Of a DNA stretch of 64,000 nucleotides, positions 61,049-64,000 are shown in pieces; within the stretch, counting starts at the first letter, position 1, and every line of letters begins with the position of its first letter. The notes beneath the pieces were generated by a model. The model did not search any database. It was given only the letters and a program-made list of their open reading frames with translations, and was not told the DNA's origin. Position numbers and translations under genes: made by a program. This stretch comes from CAVQGZ01 sp942491665 (GTDB lineage Bacteria; Actinomycetota; Actinomycetes; Jiangellales; Jiangellaceae), in assembly GCA_942491665.1 (NCBI GenBank), contig CALOBR010000010.1:62001-126000 (forward strand). Direction: 5' to 3'.

Positions 61049-62279
61049 CGTCGTCCCGATCGGTACCCGCGGCAAGCCTGGCCGCGGGTCCGGCAAGGCC
61101 CGCACGCCCTCGTCGGCGTCGCGGTCGCTGGCCGGTGGCGCCGCGGCGCTGCGGCCGGTCGAGGACGTGACCGACGAGCCGACTGCGCAGCCGGTCGGGC
61201 AGAAGCCGCCACTGACGAAACCATCCGCCACGAAGCCGGTGGCCAAGAAGCCCGTACCGAAGAAGCCAGTGCCCAAGAAGCGCGTGCCGAAGGCCACTGA
61301 GCAGCCGGCCGCCAGCACCGGTGACGGCACGGGGCCGGATGCTGGCGGGGCGGCGAGCGGCACCGACGACTTCGAGCTGCCCGGCTCGTTGACTGAGCTG
61401 CTCGCGCTGGCCGGCGACGCCGCGTATGCGGTGTTCGGCAGCGACGCCGACAAGGCCGTGGCCGAGGTGCTGGGCTTCGTGCGCCGCCGCCTCACCGGCG
61501 AGTACGGCGTCGACACGTTCGGCCTCGACACCGACCTCACCGAGACGCTGATCCTGCCGCTGCTGCGCCCGCTGTACGAGAAGTGGTTCCGCATCGAGGT
61601 CAAGGGCGCGGAGAACATCCCGGTCGAAGGCGGCGCGCTCATCGTGGCGAACCACTCCGGGACGATCGCCGTCGACGCGGTGATGACCGCGCTGGCTGTG
61701 CACGACGAGACCCCGGACAACCGCATCTTGCGGATGCTCGGTGCCGACTTCGTCTTCTCCCTGCCGTTCGTGGGCGAGATGAGCCGCAAGACCGGCTCGA
61801 CGCTGGCCTGTGGCGAGGACGGTCACCGGCTGCTCACCTCCGGCGAGCTCGTCGGCGTGTGGCCCGAGGGGTTCAAGGGCATCGGCAAGCCCTACAAGGA
61901 GCGCTACCGGCTGCAGCGTTTCGGTCGCGGCGGGTTCGTGTCGTCCGCGATCGCCGCGGGGGTGCCGATCATCCCGACCGCGATCGTGGGAGCCGAAGAG
62001 ATCTATCCGATCATCGGCGAGGTTCCGCTGCTCGCGCGCCTGCTCGGCTCCCCGTACTTTCCGATCACCCCGACCTTCCCGTGGCTGGGTCCGCTCGGCA
62101 TGGTGCCGCTGCCGTCCAAGTGGATCATCGAGTTCGGTGAGCCGATCCCCACCGACGACCTGGGCCAGGACGAGGCAGACGACCCGATGGTCGTGTTCAA
62201 CCTGGGTGACCAGGTGCGCGAGACCATCCAGCACAACCTGTACCAGCTGCTCCAGGAACGCCGCAGCGTCTTCTTCTAG
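61035..62279 (+). CDS. Lysophospholipid/glycerol-3-phosphate acyltransferase (PlsC family)
   Basis: 414 residues. The first 110 are low-complexity, with a Lys-Pro run (TKPVAKKPVPKKPVPKK) that is probably disordered and may bind membranes or nucleic acid. The acyltransferase domain starts near 185: LIVANHSGTIAVDAVM (NHx4D), FPF-like LPFVGEMSRKTGSTLA, VWPEGFKGIG (EGT-like block) and VPIIPTAIVGAEE. It acylates a lysophospholipid or related acceptor at the membrane. Counterpart of Rv0502. The stop overlaps that of the convergent HAD gene at CTAG. Confidence 0.9.
   Translation: MSPADVVPIGTRGKPGRGSGKARTPSSASRSLAGGAAALRPVEDVTDEPTAQPVGQKPPLTKPSATKPVAKKPVPKKPVPKKRVPKATEQPAASTGDGTGPDAGGAASGTDDFELPGSLTELLALAGDAAYAVFGSDADKAVAEVLGFVRRRLTGEYGVDTFGLDTDLTETLILPLLRPLYEKWFRIEVKGAENIPVEGGALIVANHSGTIAVDAVMTALAVHDETPDNRILRMLGADFVFSLPFVGEMSRKTGSTLACGEDGHRLLTSGELVGVWPEGFKGIGKPYKERYRLQRFGRGGFVSSAIAAGVPIIPTAIVGAEEIYPIIGEVPLLARLLGSPYFPITPTFPWLGPLGMVPLPSKWIIEFGEPIPTDDLGQDEADDPMVVFNLGDQVRETIQHNLYQLLQERRSVFF
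61210..61300 (+). repeat. Lys-Pro codon repeat in the PlsC-like N-terminus
   Basis: Short units of the type AAG AAG CCN GTN CCN repeat four to five times with small changes. The repeat is likely to vary in length between strains. Confidence 0.7.
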
Positions 62280-63154
62280 CCTCGGGGGGCTCCGGTCGCC
62301 CGGCGCCCAGCGACCGCCGCGGCCCCGACGAGTGCCCCGCCGATGGCTGCCCCGCCGGCCGCGGCTCCGGCAGCCTGCGTCAGGTGCCGCTTGCGGCGGT
62401 AGTCGCGCACGCGCCAGCCGTTCTCTCTTGCCTCCGCGCGCAGCTCCTTGTCGGGGTTGATCGCGCACGGGTCGCCGACCAGCGCCAGCATCGGGATGTC
62501 GTTGGCCGAGTCGCTGTAGGCCGCGCACCGCGCCAGGTCGAGGCCCTCGCGGGCGGCCAGCGCCGACACCGCCTCGGCCTTGGCCGCACCGTGCAGCACC
62601 TCGCCGACCAGGCGACCGGTGTACACGCCGTCCACATGCTCGGCCACCGTCCCCATCGCGCCGGTCAGGCCCAGCTTCTGCGCGACGACGGTGGCGATCT
62701 CCACGGGCGCGGCGGTCACGAGCCACACGCGCTGTCCCTGGTCGAGGTGCATCTGTGTGAGGGCCCGCGTGCCCGGCCAGACCTTCTTGACCATGACCTT
62801 GTCGAAGATCTCCTCCGTCAGGGCGCTCAGGTCGGCTACCGACTGCCCCTGGATGAACGTGAGTGCGAACGAGCGGGCCTCGTTCATGTGCTCCAGGTTC
62901 TCCGCGCCGAACAAGAACTGCCCCTGGGCCATCGCCATGCCAACGAGCTCGCGGGTACCGAAGTAGCCGCGTCGGTAGAGGCCGCGGCCGAGGTAGAAGA
63001 TGGACGCCCCGCGCATGATCGTGTTGTCGACGTCGAAGAAGCCCGCCGCCGTCGGGTCGTCCACCGGTTGCGGGGCGAACTGGGCGGCCTCCGCGGCGGC
63101 CTGGCCGGCCACCACGCTGCGGCGTCGAGGACGAAGACCACGTACCGGAGTCAC
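62276..63154 (-). CDS. HAD-IB family hydrolase (SerB-like phosphatase)
   Basis: About 292 residues. HAD motif I AGFFDVDNTIMRGAS, motif II VWLVTAAPVEIATVVA, motif III region HGAAKAEAVSALAAREG and motif IV YSDSANDIPMLALVG. The C-terminus has a basic stretch (YRRKRHLTQA) and a Gly/Ala-rich hydrophobic tail that could be a membrane helix. Annotated as phosphoserine phosphatase-like SerB1 in mycobacteria (Rv0505c); the substrate could also be a phospholipid head group, given the PlsC neighbour. GTG 63154 is chosen since the -10 TAGGGT overlaps GTG 63163. Confidence 0.87.
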   Translation of the reverse strand: MTPVRGLRPRRRSVVAGQAAAEAAQFAPQPVDDPTAAGFFDVDNTIMRGASIFYLGRGLYRRGYFGTRELVGMAMAQGQFLFGAENLEHMNEARSFALTFIQGQSVADLSALTEEIFDKVMVKKVWPGTRALTQMHLDQGQRVWLVTAAPVEIATVVAQKLGLTGAMGTVAEHVDGVYTGRLVGEVLHGAAKAEAVSALAAREGLDLARCAAYSDSANDIPMLALVGDPCAINPDKELRAEARENGWRVRDYRRKRHLTQAAGAAAGGAAIGGALVGAAAVAGRRATGAPRG

Positions 63155-63161
63155 CCGACCC

Positions 63162-63171
63162 ACCCTAGACT
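63162..63171. promoter_or_regulatory. Interlocked divergent leaderless-type promoters (HAD / AMP-binding)
   Basis: Leftward TAGGGT (63167-63162) ends seven bases before GTG 63154. Rightward TAGACT (63166-63171) ends six bases before ATG 63178. They share the TA at 63166-63167, as at 46098-46099. Confidence 0.7.
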
Positions 63172-63177
63172 CGCGCC

Positions 63178-64000
63178 ATGAGTGGTCCCTCCGCGCACAA
63201 CGTCGCTGATCTGCTCACGCGCGCCGCCGCTCAGCACGGGAACCGAGCCGCCCTGGTGACCGAGGACGCGACCCGCACCTGGGCGCAGGTGGACGCGACA
63301 GCCAGCCGAGTGGCGTCGGGCCTGCAGCAGCGCGGCGTGAGCGTCGGCTCGCGTGTGGTGGTCGTGCTCCCCACCAGCGCCGAGTTCGTCACCGCCTACC
63401 TCGGGGTGCTGCGGGCCGGCGGTGTGGCGGTACCGCTGAGCACCGAGTACACCCATGGTGAGCTGGCCCGGCTCATCGGTCGCACCGAGGCCACCGTGGT
63501 GATCGCCGGCGGCTCGTCGCTGGCGGCCGTGCGCCAGGCCGTCGCCGGCATAGCCGACGCGCTCGTCGACCCCCCCGACGACCTGGCCGGGCGCAGCGTC
63601 CCGCTGCTCGTCGTCACGGGCACCGCGTTGCCGGAGGAGACGGCCTACAGCGACCTCGAGACCTTCGGCGGCGTAGCCACCCCGCACGAACGGGGCGGGG
63701 AGGACGCGGCCGTCATGCTGTTCACGTCCGGTTCCAGCGCCGACCCCCGTGCCGCCCTGCTCAGCCACCGGGCGCTGGTCAGCAACCTCGACCAGCTCAT
63801 GGCTCTTGAGCCGACGCCGCTGGGCGCCGACGACGTGATGCTCGCTGTGCTGCCGATGTTCCACGTCTACGGGCTCAACACCGTGCTCGGCGAGGCCCTC
63901 GCGACCGGTGCCTGCCTGGTGCTGCGGGAACGCTTCGACGTCGACGAGACGCTGGAGCTGATTGTGCGTCACGGGGTGACCATCGTCCCGGCGGCGCCGC
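63178..64000 (+). CDS. AMP-binding (ANL) acyl-CoA synthetase-like protein (partial, 3' end outside window)
   Basis: 274 codons before the window ends, with only the N-terminal domain present. Landmarks: TWAQVDATASRVASGLQQRGV, RVVVVLPTSAEFVTAYLGVLRAGGVAVPL (in two runs) and VLPMFHVYGLNTVLGEAL. The A3 phosphate-binding loop, usually TSGTTGxPKG, reads TSGSSADPRAALLSH, so the conserved Gly and Lys are changed. Fatty acyl-CoA ligase is the family guess, but activity may be altered. The ATG has a leaderless-type promoter shared with the HAD gene. Confidence 0.82.
   Translation, partial: MSGPSAHNVADLLTRAAAQHGNRAALVTEDATRTWAQVDATASRVASGLQQRGVSVGSRVVVVLPTSAEFVTAYLGVLRAGGVAVPLSTEYTHGELARLIGRTEATVVIAGGSSLAAVRQAVAGIADALVDPPDDLAGRSVPLLVVTGTALPEETAYSDLETFGGVATPHERGGEDAAVMLFTSGSSADPRAALLSHRALVSNLDQLMALEPTPLGADDVMLAVLPMFHVYGLNTVLGEALATGACLVLRERFDVDETLELIVRHGVTIVPAAP

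Overview
The window is very G+C-rich, densely packed chromosomal DNA from an actinobacterium. The evidence is Lsr2, a BldC-type HTH protein, the 33-residue bS22-like peptide, DisA beside RadA, a Zur/FurB-type regulator, frequent GTG starts and many leaderless-type promoters. A Micrococcales member (Intrasporangiaceae/Dermatophilaceae-like) is my best guess from gene order, but no 16S rRNA is present to prove it. I see no rRNA, tRNA, CRISPR array, transposase or prophage. The first gene (CaiB/BaiF racemase) and the last (AMP-binding ligase) run off the window.

Layout. 1-6.7 kb: fatty-acid oxidation (racemase; thiolase plus FadB), a Zur-type regulator, an MFS transporter and a hydrolase. 6.7-14.8 kb: a beta-phosphoglucomutase/GH65 phosphorylase fusion, lgt, a protein of short D-L-T repeats followed by an RDD membrane protein, and an ABC exporter whose permease is two membrane domains in one chain. 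14.9-23.3 kb: ppa, a DUF2342 metalloprotease, tilS, hpt, ftsH, folE-folP-folB-folK and a DUF3180 protein, the classic actinobacterial folate/FtsH cluster. 23.3-28.8 kb: an OpuC-type osmolyte ABC transporter and two PH-domain (DUF304) membrane proteins. 28.9-38.3 kb: DUF2520-panC-nadB-nadC-coaX (pantothenate, NAD and CoA), a rhodanese lipoprotein behind a CsoR/CstR-like operator, argA, lsr2 and clpC. 38.3-42.0 kb: a TPR protein, mutY, disA and radA.

42.1-63.2 kb recalls the Mycobacterium tuberculosis Rv0495c-Rv0505c neighbourhood: Cys-rich protein, ppx-like, TIM barrel, proC, bldC-like, bS22-like, epimerase, PlsC-like and SerB-like HAD. Between proC and the bldC-like gene lies about 10 kb that I do not expect in that arrangement: a flavin reductase/M20 peptidase/DUF1611 operon, a DUF222-HNH gene, and a two-gene module of a membrane-anchored zincin plus a 1425-residue BTAD-STAND-transmembrane-WD40 protein. 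acuC lies at its right end. The zincin/STAND module is the best candidate for an undescribed system, because the predicted topology puts both the beta-propeller and the peptidase outside the membrane and the DNA-binding and NTPase domains inside.

Expression signals recur. Many genes start 6-8 bases after a TANNNT hexamer with no Shine-Dalgarno, which is the geometry of leaderless transcription. At two loci, and possibly a third, divergent genes start about 24 bp apart with interlocked -10 hexamers. Within operons, genes overlap by four bases (ATGA or GTGA); two junctions read CTGA, which suggests CTG start codons for a PH-domain protein and for DisA.
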